Shown here: positions 48,271 through 57,696 of the stretch, piece by piece
Numbering within the stretch: the stretch's first letter is position 1
Layout: each line of letters opens with the position of its first letter
NCBI RefSeq assembly: GCF_900637395.1
Contig: NZ_LR134372.1
Coordinates: 1,488,001 to 1,552,000 of the forward strand
DNA: 64,000 nt
Reading direction: 5' to 3'
From: Campylobacter upsaliensis
Lineage (GTDB): Bacteria; Campylobacterota; Campylobacteria; Campylobacterales; Campylobacteraceae
The notes under the pieces: generated by a model
What the model was told of the DNA's origin: nothing
Databases searched by the model: none
The model's input: only the letters and a program-made list of their open reading frames with translations
Translations under genes and position numbers: made by a program

Positions 48271-48492
48271 CTAGCCTCCACAAACAGGCGGTAAAAGGGC
48301 GATTGTATCCCCTGATTTTAAACTGACATTTTCATCAAAAACCATAACGCCATTTAAACAAATCGCACAAAGCTCAAGCCACTCTTTCAGGCTTTCATCT
48401 TGCTTTAAAATTTCTTTAAGCTCTTTTAAAGAAGAGATTTCAAGCTTTAAATTTGGCTTATTGATAGGTCCTAAAAATTCAATCGTTACCAT
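48271..48492 (-). CDS. moaD: molybdopterin synthase sulfur carrier MoaD
   Basis: 73 residues of ubiquitin fold, ending in the required C-terminal Gly-Gly (PPVCGG). The ATG at 48492 is chosen because it has GGAGG nine nt upstream; a TTG at 48501 is too close to that site. It overlaps the end of the multicopper oxidase gene by 14 nt. Confidence 0.93.
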   Translation of the reverse strand: MVTIEFLGPINKPNLKLEISSLKELKEILKQDESLKEWLELCAICLNGVMVFDENVSLKSGDTIALLPPVCGG

Positions 48493-50026
48493 TATCTTCA
48501 ACCTCCAAATTTCCCATCATACCTAAATCCTCGTGTTCTAAAATATGACAATGATACATTCTAAGCCCCTTAAAATCTTGTTTCATTCTAAGTCTTAATT
48601 CTTCATTGGGACGGACATTAATCGTATCTCTTAAGGCTCTAAATTCGGCTTTTTTAATCTTGCCATTTAATTTTGATGAAATAAGCTCAAACTGCGTCCC
48701 GTGTATGTGAAAAGGATGATCCATATGAGATTTATTAATAATAATCCAATCTTCAACAACCCCCACTTTAGAGCTTAAATCAATGCGTTTTAAATCATAA
48801 ATTTTATTATTGAGTAAAAACATCGAAGCTAAAGCCTTTTTTAAGTCCTCTTCGCCTTTTTTCATCAAGCCGTGCATTTGCGTATGATCTTCACTCATAA
48901 TCACTTCTTTAAATTCCTTAGGCTCTTCTAAAGGCTTGAATTGTTTTAAAGCTTTTGGAAGTTCTATATTTTCTTTTTTTATACTAATATCAGCTAGAAA
49001 AAGTGTGCTAGGCTCTTCTTTTACCATCATTTTATCCCTATCATAATAAAGACTTTCTAGCTTAAATTCGCCACCCTCTGGCACAGAGATTAAAAATTCC
49101 GCCCTTGAAGCGGGGCTTAAAAAAAGCTCATCTTTAAAAAGTGGCTTTTCTATCAACCCCCCATCAGTGCCGACAAGGATAAATTTAGCCCCTTGTATGC
49201 GTAAATTTAAATACCTTGCCGCTGTAGCATTGTAAATGCGGATGCGCTCCTTTGTGCTAAGGGTGATTTTAGGCTTAAACTGCCCATTAATAAGCACAAA
49301 TTCCCCCTCCCTACCATTAAGCCAATCAGTAAGATTATTATTTGGAATTTGAGCATTTTCATCAAGTCGCAAATCGCTTATCATCAAATCTTTTTCTTCA
49401 AAATGACTTAAAGCATCTTTTTTAGCCTTCACTACAAAAGCCCCAGCCAAGCCCATAAAAACTTGCTTAGAGCTAATAAAATGCGGATGCGGATGATACC
49501 AGTAAGTCCCTGCGCTGTCTTTAGGGATTGTAAAACGATATAGCCTTTCTTCTCCAGCTAAAATGGGATCGTGAGGATTTCCATCTTGCTCAGGTGGGAC
49601 TAAAACTCCGTGCCAATGTATGGTCGTAGGCTCTTTAAGTTTATTTTTAACGATAATTTCAACAACATCTTCTTCAAAAACTTCTATTTTTGGGGCTGGA
49701 ATTGAGCCATTGTAAGTATAAAATTTAGTTTTTTTACCTTTAATGAGTTCAATTTCACTTTCTTCAATGTCAATTTTTGCACGGAAAAAATTTCTCTTTT
49801 TGCTTTCATTTTGAAGTAGAGGTAAGGCTTTTAGCATTTCTCCTTGTGGAAAAATATTAGGATCTAAAAGCTTTAAATTTTTGGGAGCAAAATTGATAAA
49901 AGAAGTATTTAAATTCGTATGATTAACGCTATGATGTGCGTGGTGGCTTTGCATAGGATTAGCGTAGGCTATGCCTAAACTTGCCAGGCTTAGTGCGTTA
50001 AATTTTAAAAAATTTCTTCTATTCAT
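48479..50026 (-). CDS. cueO: Tat-exported multicopper oxidase (CueO-like)
   Basis: 515 residues. The twin-arginine signal RRNFLKFNALSLASLG is at the N-terminus, followed by a His-rich start of the mature protein. The four copper motifs are intact: HWHG near residue 137, WYHPHPH near 177, HPFHIHGTQF near 453, and MYHCHILEHEDLGMM near 500. It oxidises Cu(I) in the periplasm and gives copper tolerance; it may also oxidise Fe(II). It is upstream of moaD-moaE-moeA, as in C. jejuni. Confidence 0.93.
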   Translation of the reverse strand: MNRRNFLKFNALSLASLGIAYANPMQSHHAHHSVNHTNLNTSFINFAPKNLKLLDPNIFPQGEMLKALPLLQNESKKRNFFRAKIDIEESEIELIKGKKTKFYTYNGSIPAPKIEVFEEDVVEIIVKNKLKEPTTIHWHGVLVPPEQDGNPHDPILAGEERLYRFTIPKDSAGTYWYHPHPHFISSKQVFMGLAGAFVVKAKKDALSHFEEKDLMISDLRLDENAQIPNNNLTDWLNGREGEFVLINGQFKPKITLSTKERIRIYNATAARYLNLRIQGAKFILVGTDGGLIEKPLFKDELFLSPASRAEFLISVPEGGEFKLESLYYDRDKMMVKEEPSTLFLADISIKKENIELPKALKQFKPLEEPKEFKEVIMSEDHTQMHGLMKKGEEDLKKALASMFLLNNKIYDLKRIDLSSKVGVVEDWIIINKSHMDHPFHIHGTQFELISSKLNGKIKKAEFRALRDTINVRPNEELRLRMKQDFKGLRMYHCHILEHEDLGMMGNLEVEDNGND

Positions 50027-50152
50027 AAATTTTCCTTATGTCTATTAAATTTCTGATAATTGTAACCATTTTTTTAAAATTTTTTGTAAATGTTTATTGT
50101 GAATTATTGTGTTAATTTTGTTATGATTTGGCAATTTAATTAAGGAAAAATA

Positions 50153-51301
50153 ATGTTTTATGAAACAATTCAAACACCAGCTTACATTTTAGAAGAGGAT
50201 AAATTAAGAAAAAATTGCGAACTTTTAGCCAAAGTGAGTGAAAAAAGTGGGGCAAAAGTGCTTTTAGCCTTAAAAGGTTTTGCCTTTTCGGGTGCAATGA
50301 AAATCGTAGGAGAATATCTGCACGGCTGCACTTGTAGCGGACTTTGGGAGGCGAAATTTGCTAAAGAATTTATGGATAAAGAAATTCATACTTTTTCGCC
50401 TGCTTTTAAAGATGAGGAATTTGATGAAATTGCAGAGCTTTCTCATCATATCGTTTTTAATTCTTTACATCAATTTCATCATTTTAAAGAAAAGGCTAAG
50501 GCTAAATCTTTAGGGTTGCGTTGTAATCCCGAGTATTCCTTAGCTCCAAAAGAGCTTTATAATCCTTGTGGGCGGTATTCTAGACTTGGAATTTTAAGTA
50601 AAGATTTAGAAAATACAGATTTAAGTGGAGTGAGTGGTTTGCATTTTCACGCTTTGTGTGAAGAAAGTGCGGAGGCTTTAGAGGCAGTTTTAAAAGCTTT
50701 TGAGGCTAAATTTGGCAAGTGGATAGCTGGGATGAAATGGGTGAATTTTGGTGGGGGACATCACATCACAAAAAAGGGCTATGATGTGGAGAAACTCATC
50801 GTTCTTTGTAAGAAATTTAGCGATAAATTTGGGGTGCAAGTGTATTTAGAGCCGGGTGAGGCTGTGGGCTGGCAAACAGGCGTTTTGGTCGCTTCTGTTA
50901 TCGACATAGTTGAAAATGAAAAGCACATAGCTATTTTAGACACTTCAAGTGAGGCACATATGCCTGATACTATCATTATGCCCTACACAAGCGAGGTTTT
51001 AAATGCTAGGATTTTAAGCACGAGGGAAGGAGAGCAAATTTCAAGCTTAAAAGAAGATGAGGTGGCATATTTGTTAGCGGGAAATACTTGTTTAGCAGGT
51101 GATGTAATGGGGGAATATGCCTTTAAAAGTCCGCTTAAAAGGGGTGATAAAATCGTCTTTTTAGACCAAATTCATTATTCCATAGTTAAAAACACGACTT
51201 TTAATGGCGTCATTTTACCGAATTTAATGCTTTATACTAAGAAAAAAAAGCTTGAGATGATTAGAAAATTTTCTTATGAGGATTATGCGAAAAGAAATTG
51301 A
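50153..51301 (+). CDS. nspC: carboxynorspermidine decarboxylase NspC
   Basis: 382 residues of the alanine-racemase-fold PLP decarboxylases. It has the PLP-Lys segment LLALKGFAFSG near residue 40, the HALCEESAEAL motif near residue 168, the GGGHHIT motif near residue 205, and the PGEAVGW loop near residue 242. It makes spermidine by the carboxyspermidine route. A TATGAT -10-like box lies about 20-25 bp upstream. Confidence 0.93.
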   Translation: MFYETIQTPAYILEEDKLRKNCELLAKVSEKSGAKVLLALKGFAFSGAMKIVGEYLHGCTCSGLWEAKFAKEFMDKEIHTFSPAFKDEEFDEIAELSHHIVFNSLHQFHHFKEKAKAKSLGLRCNPEYSLAPKELYNPCGRYSRLGILSKDLENTDLSGVSGLHFHALCEESAEALEAVLKAFEAKFGKWIAGMKWVNFGGGHHITKKGYDVEKLIVLCKKFSDKFGVQVYLEPGEAVGWQTGVLVASVIDIVENEKHIAILDTSSEAHMPDTIIMPYTSEVLNARILSTREGEQISSLKEDEVAYLLAGNTCLAGDVMGEYAFKSPLKRGDKIVFLDQIHYSIVKNTTFNGVILPNLMLYTKKKKLEMIRKFSYEDYAKRN

Positions 51302-51600
51302 CTTATTATGTCAATAAAACATAAAATAATTTTTGCATTTTTGTTAAATTTTTTTTAAAAAATATAAAAAATTTTTACATTTAATCATATTTCAAAAATG
51401 TTTTAAAATACTATAATTTCGTATTTTTAACTTCTTTTATCGTGTAGTGAAAATGTGAAAAAAATTTATAAATTTCAGTTTTTTTTAAATTAAATAGTAT
51501 TATGATACAAGCAAGTTTTAAAGGGACTTAGAGTGCGTAATAGGCAATTTTTGCATAATATTATTTGCCCTAGAAACGAGTCTTAAAAAGTTGGGGAGTA
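51302..51600 (+). promoter_or_regulatory. 5' region of the formate dehydrogenase operon
   Basis: There is no gene in this stretch of about 300 bp; the first half is very AT-rich. A TATGAT -10-like box lies at 51501-51506, giving a leader of roughly 90 nt. The leader has a hairpin with GGCAA (51543-51547) and TTGCC (51565-51569), and a GGGGAG ribosome site at 51593-51598. No known riboswitch class is recognisable. Confidence 0.45.
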
Positions 51601-51603
51601 GTG

Positions 51604-52302
51604 GTGAATTTAGAAAATTTAAGATCTGCTAGAAGTCTTTATTATCAATGCTTAGGCGAGGTTTTTAGCTTTTCTTTTTCTCAAAATAGATTAGCAAATT
51701 TGACCCAGTATCTAAATGCAATGAACGAGTGTATTTTCGATGATACCTTAAAGACAAATTTTGCTTTTTTGCTTGAAAGTTTAAAAACTCCACAAGATAT
51801 GCAAAAACTCATTAAAGAATATGATCTTTTATTTTTGGCTTTAAAAAGTGCTATTCCTACGACTTTTTCCTACATAGAGGAAGGTTTTGAAAATTCAAAT
51901 GCCTTGCTTTTAGTGCGTCAAATTCTTATCAAAAGTAAGCTAAGAAGAAATGAAGCTTTTTTTAAAGAAGGTGAAGATAGTGTCGGCTTTTGCTTTCTTT
52001 TAATGAGTGAATTTTTAAGAGAAAAAAGTGATGATTTGGCAAAAGAGCTTTTTGAAAAACTCATTAATCCTAACATTGATGAGTTTTTAAATCTTATCTT
52101 GGCAAATGAGGCTGCCTTATTATTTAAAGAAATCGCTTTAATAGGCACGGCTTTTATAGAATTTGAAAGATTTTGTTTTGAGCTTGAAAAGCCTATAAAA
52201 ACACAAAATAAAAAGGTACAAAATGACCTTTCTAGATCCGAATTTTTAAGGAGAGAAACCAATAAAAGGAGAAAGCTTGGAAAAACGCAGGAAATTTCTT
52301 AA
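51604..52302 (+). CDS. TorD-family formate dehydrogenase chaperone (Cj1514c-like)
   Basis: 232 residues, all helical. A run near residues 94-135 with FKEGEDSVGFCFLLMSEFLREK resembles the TorD/DmsD chaperone core (E-P-D-H-x-x-x-E-L-x-F-L region) in degenerate form. Such proteins bind the Tat signal of molybdoenzymes until the cofactor is in. The GTG at 51604 has better spacing from GGGGAG than the GTG at 51601. It overlaps the next gene by 26 nt. Confidence 0.7.
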   Translation: MNLENLRSARSLYYQCLGEVFSFSFSQNRLANLTQYLNAMNECIFDDTLKTNFAFLLESLKTPQDMQKLIKEYDLLFLALKSAIPTTFSYIEEGFENSNALLLVRQILIKSKLRRNEAFFKEGEDSVGFCFLLMSEFLREKSDDLAKELFEKLINPNIDEFLNLILANEAALLFKEIALIGTAFIEFERFCFELEKPIKTQNKKVQNDLSRSEFLRRETNKRRKLGKTQEIS

Positions 52303-52468
52303 AAACTCTGCCCTAGCTTTAGCTGGAGTGGGTGTTTTAGGTGCGACAAATGTGGCTTTTGGCGAAGAAAAAGCTGAAAATAAACTTGTTCGCGGAAAGA
52401 GTAAAAAAAAGGAAGTGCTTTATCAAAGAAGTGCTAACTGGGAAAAATACTACATAAAGGCTGAATAA
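52277..52468 (+). CDS. small Tat-signal protein of the fdh operon (Cj1513c-like)
   Basis: 63 residues with a TTG start after AAAGGAG. Residues 1-30 form a twin-arginine signal (RRKFLKNSALALAG). The mature part is only about 35 residues and ends in WEKYYIKAE. Such small Tat proteins sit before FdhA in many Epsilonproteobacteria, but their role is unclear. The stop overlaps the fdhA ATG by 1 nt. Confidence 0.75.
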   Translation: MEKRRKFLKNSALALAGVGVLGATNVAFGEEKAENKLVRGKSKKKEVLYQRSANWEKYYIKAE

Positions 52469-55254
52469 TGAAATTAAATCGTCGTTCATTTTTAAAAATG
52501 GCAGCACTTTCAAGCCTTGCAACTCCGCTTTTGGGGCGTAGTGAGGTGTTAAGAGAGGCTAAGGAAAGTGAGCTAAGTGAGGCTTTTGAAGGAAGCAAAA
52601 AGGTAAGAAGTGTTTGCACTGCCTGTTCTGTGGGCTGCGGTATCATTGCTGAAGTGCAAAATGGCGTTTGGCTTAGACAAGAAATCGCCCAAGATCACCC
52701 TGTGAGCTTTGGAGGACATTGCTGTAAGGGTTCTGATATGATCGATATGGTGCGTTCTCATGTGCGTTTAAAATACCCTATGAAAAAAGAAAATGGCGAA
52801 TGGAAACGCATAAGTTACGAGCAAGCTTTAAGCGAAATAGGAGAAAAATTAGCTGGCTATCGTAAGGAAAATCCTGAAAGCGTGATGTTTATAGGCTCTG
52901 CTAAATTAAGCAATGAACAAGCCTATTATATACGCAAATTTGCCGCCTTTTTTGGGACAAATAATATAGACCACCAAGCTAGAATTTGACATAGCGCAAC
53001 AGTCGCCGGTGTGGCGAATACATTTGGTTATGGCGCGATGACAAATCATCTTGGCGATATACAAAAGTCAAAATGTATTTTCATTATAGGAGCAAATCCG
53101 GCTGTAAATCACCCTGTGGGCTTTAGACATTTTTTAAAAGCTAAAGAAAAAGGTGCGAAGCTTATCGTAGTCGATCCTCGTTTTACAAAAAGTGCAGCAA
53201 AAGCGGACATTTACGCACAAATTCGTCCCGGCACTGATATAGCTTTTATGTATGGTATGCTTAAAATTATCTTTGATGAGGGTTTGGAAGATACAAAATA
53301 CCTTGACGAAAGGGTTTTTGGGATCGATAAAATTAGAGAAGAAGCGGCAAAATGGGACGCTAAAGAGGTTGAAAATGTTACGGGCATACCAGAGGCTAAA
53401 TTAAGAGAAATTACCTTTGAAGTCGCTAAAAATAAGCCTACAACGCTCATTTGGGCTATGGGGCTTACCCAGCACACCGTAGGAACTTCAAATACGCGTT
53501 TAGCACCTATTGTGCAAATGGTGCTTGGTAATATCGGTAAATTTGGCGGTGGAGTGAATATTTTAAGAGGACACGATAATGTGCAAGGTGCGTCCGATGT
53601 GGCTTGTTTGAGTGAAAATTTACCCGGCTATTATCCTTTAAATGAAGCGAGTTGGAGATATTACGCGCAAATTTGGGGCGTGGATTATGAGTGGCTTTTA
53701 GGAAATTTCGTCAGTAAAGAGTGGATGCACAAAACGGGCTTAAGCCTTGCTAGATGGTGGGCGGCGGCTTTAAATGGCAAAGATGATAATGATAAAATAG
53801 ACAATGCGGGAACGGCTTTAAAAGCTTTAATTGTAATGGGTAATGGTATTACCTCAACCGCCCAGCAGGCTAAAGTCAAAGAGGGTTTAGAGGCTTTGGA
53901 GCTTTTAGTTTTAGCCGATCCTTTCGTCAATGAAGCGGGTATTATAAGTGAGAGAAAAGATGGAATTTATCTTCTTCCTGCTGCAACGCAGTTTGAAACA
54001 AGTGGGAGTGTAACCGCCACTAATCGCAGTGGGCAGTGGAGATTTAAGGTCGTAGAGCCACTTTATGAAAGTAAGGAAGATCAAGAAATTTTATTTGAAC
54101 TTGCTAAAAAACTCGGCTTTTATGAGGATTTCACTAAAACCTTACGCGATGAAAATGGCAAAATTGTTTGGCCTGAAAACGCGACAAAAGAATTTGCCGG
54201 GGCAATTCGTAGCATAGGGCTTAATGGCTGGAGTGCAGAAAGACTTAAAAAGCATACGCTAAACTGGGATAAATTTGATGAAATCACACTCGAGGGTAAA
54301 GAAGGTGAGGTAAAAGGCGAGTATTTTGGACTTCCTTGGCCTTGTTGGAGTGAAAAGCACCCGGGCTCTCCTGTGCTTTATAATACTGACATTGAAGTGG
54401 CTAAAGGCGGTATGGGCTTTAGAAATAATTTTGGGCTTGAGTATGAGGGCGAAAGTCTTTTGGCTAAAAACGCTCCGTTAAATTCGCCTATTAATACAGG
54501 CTATCCGCAAATTACTAAGGATAATATAGAAAAGGTTTTAGGCATTACTTTAAGTGAAGAAGAAAAGGCTAAAATGGGTCCAACTTGGGCTTTAGACGCG
54601 AGTAATATCATCGCCACAAAATGTATGCAAAAAGGCATAGTGCCTTATGGTAACGCTAAGGCTAGAGCTGTGGTATGGACATTTAAAGATCAAATTCCGC
54701 TTCACAGAGAGCCACTTCACTCTCCAAGAAATGATTTGGTGCAAAAATATCCTAGCTTTGAAGACCAAAAAGCTCTTTATAGAGTGGATACGAAATTTAT
54801 TTCCGTGCAGCAGGCTAAGGATTATTCCAAAGAATTTCCGCTTAATCTTGTTACCGCGCGTCTTGTGAATTTAAATGGTGCAGGTATGGAAAATAGGGCT
54901 TCTATGTATCTTACTCGCCTGACGCCTGAGATGTTTTGTGAGATTAATGAAGCATTAGCCAAACAAGAAAATATCAAAAAAGGCGATATGATATGGGTGC
55001 ATTCGCCTGAAGGCACGAAGATTAAGGTTAGAGTTAAAATTAATAACGGTGTAGCTAAGGATATGATTTTCCTACCTTTCCACTTTACAGGAGTCATGCA
55101 GGGTGTGGATTTAACGCATAATTTCCCTGAAGGAACGAAGCCTTATGCAAGTGGAGAAAGTGCAAATACGGTAACAAATTATGGTTATGACATTATGTGT
55201 CAAATTCCAGAAACTAAGGGTGGCTTGTGCCGAATTTCAAAGGATGGGGTGTAA
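52468..55254 (+). CDS. fdhA: formate dehydrogenase alpha subunit, selenoprotein
   Basis: One gene of 928 residues read through an in-frame TGA at 52987-52989 (residue 174, selenocysteine). The Tat signal RRSFLKMAALSSLA is at the N-terminus. A 4Fe-4S motif CTACSVGC near residue 50 and molybdopterin-binding domains follow. The Sec is in the expected context R-I-U-H-S-A-T-V-A-G. A hairpin follows the TGA, and selA and selB are in this window. Without the Sec reading, it would be split into two false ORFs (52468-52989 and 53011-55254). It oxidises formate in the periplasm. Confidence 0.96.
52987..53017 (+). promoter_or_regulatory. Sec UGA codon with SECIS-like hairpin
   Basis: The TGA at 52987-52989 is followed after 13 nt by a 5-bp perfect stem, TCGCC (53003-53007) with GGCGA (53013-53017), capped by a GGTGT loop. 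A small stem with G and U in the loop at about this distance is the bacterial SelB-binding element. Confidence 0.8.
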
Positions 55255-55257
55255 AAG

Positions 55258-55899
55258 ATGAGTAAGATTAATTTTGCAAATTTAGAAAAAGAGCGTTTGA
55301 AATTCTTTTGCGATAATGAAAGATGTATCGATTGTAATGGCTGCTCTGTCGCTTGTGATGAAGCACACGAGCTGCCTATTAATATACGCCGTCGTCGCGT
55401 GATAACGCTTAATGAGGGCGAGGAGGGGAAAGAAGTTTCGACTTCTATCTCTTGTATGCATTGCGATGATGCGCCTTGTGCGATTGTGTGTCCTGTGGAT
55501 TGTTTTTATATTAGAGGCGATGGGGTGGTTTTGCACGATAAAGAAATTTGTATAGGGTGTGGATACTGCCTTTATGCTTGTCCTTTTGGAGCGCCGCAAT
55601 TTCCACAAAGTAGTGTCTTTGGAGATAAGGGCATTATGGATAAATGCACGATGTGTGCGGGAGGTCCTGAAACGACAAATTCGCAAAAGGAAAGAGAGCT
55701 TTACGGACAAAATAGAATCGCCGAGGGTAAAGTGCCTGTATGTGCGGCGATGTGTTCAACTAAGGCTTTGTTAGTTGGAGAAAGCTCTAAGATAGAAGAA
55801 ATTTACGCACATCGCTTAGAAAGTAGAAAATATGGCATTAAAGCTCCAAGCGAAAGTATGGAGTGGAGAATAGCCTATACAGGAAAGGAGCGTTTATGA
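55258..55899 (+). CDS. fdhB: formate dehydrogenase iron-sulfur subunit
   Basis: 213 residues with four 4Fe-4S sites: CIDCNGCSVAC near residue 21, then CMHCDDAPCAIVC near 65, then CIGCGYCLYAC near 97, and KCTMC near 124 paired with later Cys. It passes electrons from FdhA to the cytochrome b subunit. It starts 3 nt after the fdhA stop, and its stop overlaps the fdhC ATG as ATGA. Confidence 0.96.
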   Translation: MSKINFANLEKERLKFFCDNERCIDCNGCSVACDEAHELPINIRRRRVITLNEGEEGKEVSTSISCMHCDDAPCAIVCPVDCFYIRGDGVVLHDKEICIGCGYCLYACPFGAPQFPQSSVFGDKGIMDKCTMCAGGPETTNSQKERELYGQNRIAEGKVPVCAAMCSTKALLVGESSKIEEIYAHRLESRKYGIKAPSESMEWRIAYTGKERL

Positions 55900-56813
55900 A
55901 AAAGCTTTTTTTACTCGTTCTTTCTTTTGCAAATTTATTTGCCTATGGTGAAGAAAGAATGGGGCAAGATACGCAAATTTGGGATTATAATCGCATTACA
56001 AATATAGCAAATTATGATACTTTTGGTAAGCTTTGGACGACTTTGCAAGGCGAGTATATCGCTACCGTAGCTTTGCTTAGTGTGATTGCCGTTTTGGCGG
56101 CTTTTGCTTTGCATTATATGGTTATAGGTCCTAAGCAATTCTCTCACGCAGGAAAGAAAATTTACGCCTTTTCGCTTTTTGAAAGACTTTTTCACTTTAT
56201 CGCTGCACTTTCTTGGGTGATTTTAGTGCCGACAGGTTTTATTATGATGTTTGGAACGACTTTTGGTGGGGGGCTTTTTGTGCGAGTGTGTAAAAATTTA
56301 CACGCCATTGCGACTATCTTATTTATCGTTTCTATTATCCCTATGTTTTTTTGGTGGATTAAAAGAATGCTTCCTGCAAGTTATGACATTAAATGGCTGA
56401 TGATAGTAGGTGGTTATTTAAGTAAGGAAAAAAAGCCCGTGCCAGCAGGAAAATTTAACTTTGGACAAAAATCGTGGTATTACATCGCTGTTTTTGGAGG
56501 CTTTTTAATGATACTAACAGGAGGGTTTATGTATTTCTTAGACTTTAATTCTACTCCTGTGCAAAGTATTTTCGGGCTTAGCCATATCGAGCTTTTAAGG
56601 CTTAGTGCGATTATACATAATCTTTTAGGTATAGTGTGTGCTGTGTTTTTTGGCGTGCATATTTATATGGCTGTGTTTGCGATTAAGGGCAGTATTCACT
56701 CTATGATAAGTGGCTATAAAGAGGAAGAAGAGGTTTATATCCTGCATAGTTACTGGTATAAAGAGCTTTCTAAAAAGAAACAAATCGAACCTAGCTTTTC
56801 TTACAATCAATAA
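55896..56813 (+). CDS. fdhC: formate dehydrogenase cytochrome b subunit
   Basis: 305 residues from the ATG at 55896 (AAAGGAG site); a longer GTG start at 55863 lies inside fdhB. An N-terminal signal-like segment is followed by four membrane helices with His residues suited to haem b, such as FERLFHFIAALSW near residue 100 and ICxFFGVHIYM-like VFFGVHIYM near residue 260. It anchors the enzyme and reduces menaquinone. In C. jejuni fdhD follows; here the accessory island follows. Confidence 0.94.
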   Translation: MKKLFLLVLSFANLFAYGEERMGQDTQIWDYNRITNIANYDTFGKLWTTLQGEYIATVALLSVIAVLAAFALHYMVIGPKQFSHAGKKIYAFSLFERLFHFIAALSWVILVPTGFIMMFGTTFGGGLFVRVCKNLHAIATILFIVSIIPMFFWWIKRMLPASYDIKWLMIVGGYLSKEKKPVPAGKFNFGQKSWYYIAVFGGFLMILTGGFMYFLDFNSTPVQSIFGLSHIELLRLSAIIHNLLGIVCAVFFGVHIYMAVFAIKGSIHSMISGYKEEEEVYILHSYWYKELSKKKQIEPSFSYNQ

Positions 56814-56829
56814 ATTAGGAGGTGATTTA

Positions 56830-57696
56830 TTATCCCTCCTCGAGATATTTTCTCAAAATATCTTTCACTTTGTTTTTTAACTCAAGTGGGGCAATGATTT
56901 TAACATAAGGAATCCATTGTTTGATGAAATTTAAAAACTCATCTTCATAAGAAACTTGTGTGCTTAAAGTATAACTCGTCTCATCTTCATCAATAATTTT
57001 ATAATTAGTCAATATTTCTTTTCTAAAAAAATACTCTTTCGCCTTTTTATCTAGTCGCAAAAGCACCTCCCTACCCTCACCCAACCAGACATTTTGGTCA
57101 TTTTGAATTTGCTTTTTAAAGGCTTCATTGGGAATAAATTTCTCGTTCATTACATCAAGTTTCAAAATTTTACTAAAATTAAAATGCTTTAATTTGCCAT
57201 TTTCATCGGCTAAAAGATACCAAATACCCTTATAATTTACTAATTTATAGGGTTTTACACTGCGTTGTTTATTTTTATAGTCAAAATTTAAAACATTATG
57301 ATTTAATATAGCAACGCTAAGATTCTCAAAAAGCTCATAATCCACCCTTTGAAAACCCTCATTTTTTATCTTCAAAATTGTATTAATTTTTTGGCTTAAA
57401 ATATCGCTAATAAAATTTTTATCAAGCCTAGGATAAAGGTCACTTATACCGCTTATGGCGGCGAAATTTTGTATATCTTTAAAACTAAGTTGCCCCAAAG
57501 CAAAACTTTCTAAAGTATATTTACCATTTTCTCTTTTAATAGGCATAAAGGAAAGTCTTTGATTTAAGTCTCTTTGTATAGTTCTCGTATCCACATTAAA
57601 TTCCTGCGCTAACTCCTCCACGCTCACGCTTTCACCATTATTAAATTTTAGCAAGATTTGCACCAAGCGTGTGCCTAATTTGTCGTATTCTTTCAC
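56830..57696 (-). CDS. WYL-domain transcriptional regulator
   Basis: 288 residues. The N-terminal winged helix (about 5-60) has VEELAQEFNVDTRTIQRDL. The WYL domain lies near residues 120-200, with SVKPYKLVNYKGIWYLLADENGK, and a C-terminal WCX-like part follows. WYL proteins sense nucleic acid or nucleotide ligands and often repress defence operons (for example BrxR and CapW). It is the last gene of the accessory operon and overlaps the HEPN gene by 4 nt. Its stop faces fdhC, 17 bp away. Confidence 0.9.
   Translation of the reverse strand: MKEYDKLGTRLVQILLKFNNGESVSVEELAQEFNVDTRTIQRDLNQRLSFMPIKRENGKYTLESFALGQLSFKDIQNFAAISGISDLYPRLDKNFISDILSQKINTILKIKNEGFQRVDYELFENLSVAILNHNVLNFDYKNKQRSVKPYKLVNYKGIWYLLADENGKLKHFNFSKILKLDVMNEKFIPNEAFKKQIQNDQNVWLGEGREVLLRLDKKAKEYFFRKEILTNYKIIDEDETSYTLSTQVSYEDEFLNFIKQWIPYVKIIAPLELKNKVKDILRKYLEEG

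Noticed and set aside
52468-52989. A separate 173-residue protein ending at TGA 52987
   Set aside because: It is the N-terminal part of FdhA; the TGA is read as selenocysteine.
55282-55710. A 142-codon minus-strand ORF
   Set aside because: It is antisense to fdhB, whose four Fe-S motifs make the plus frame certain.
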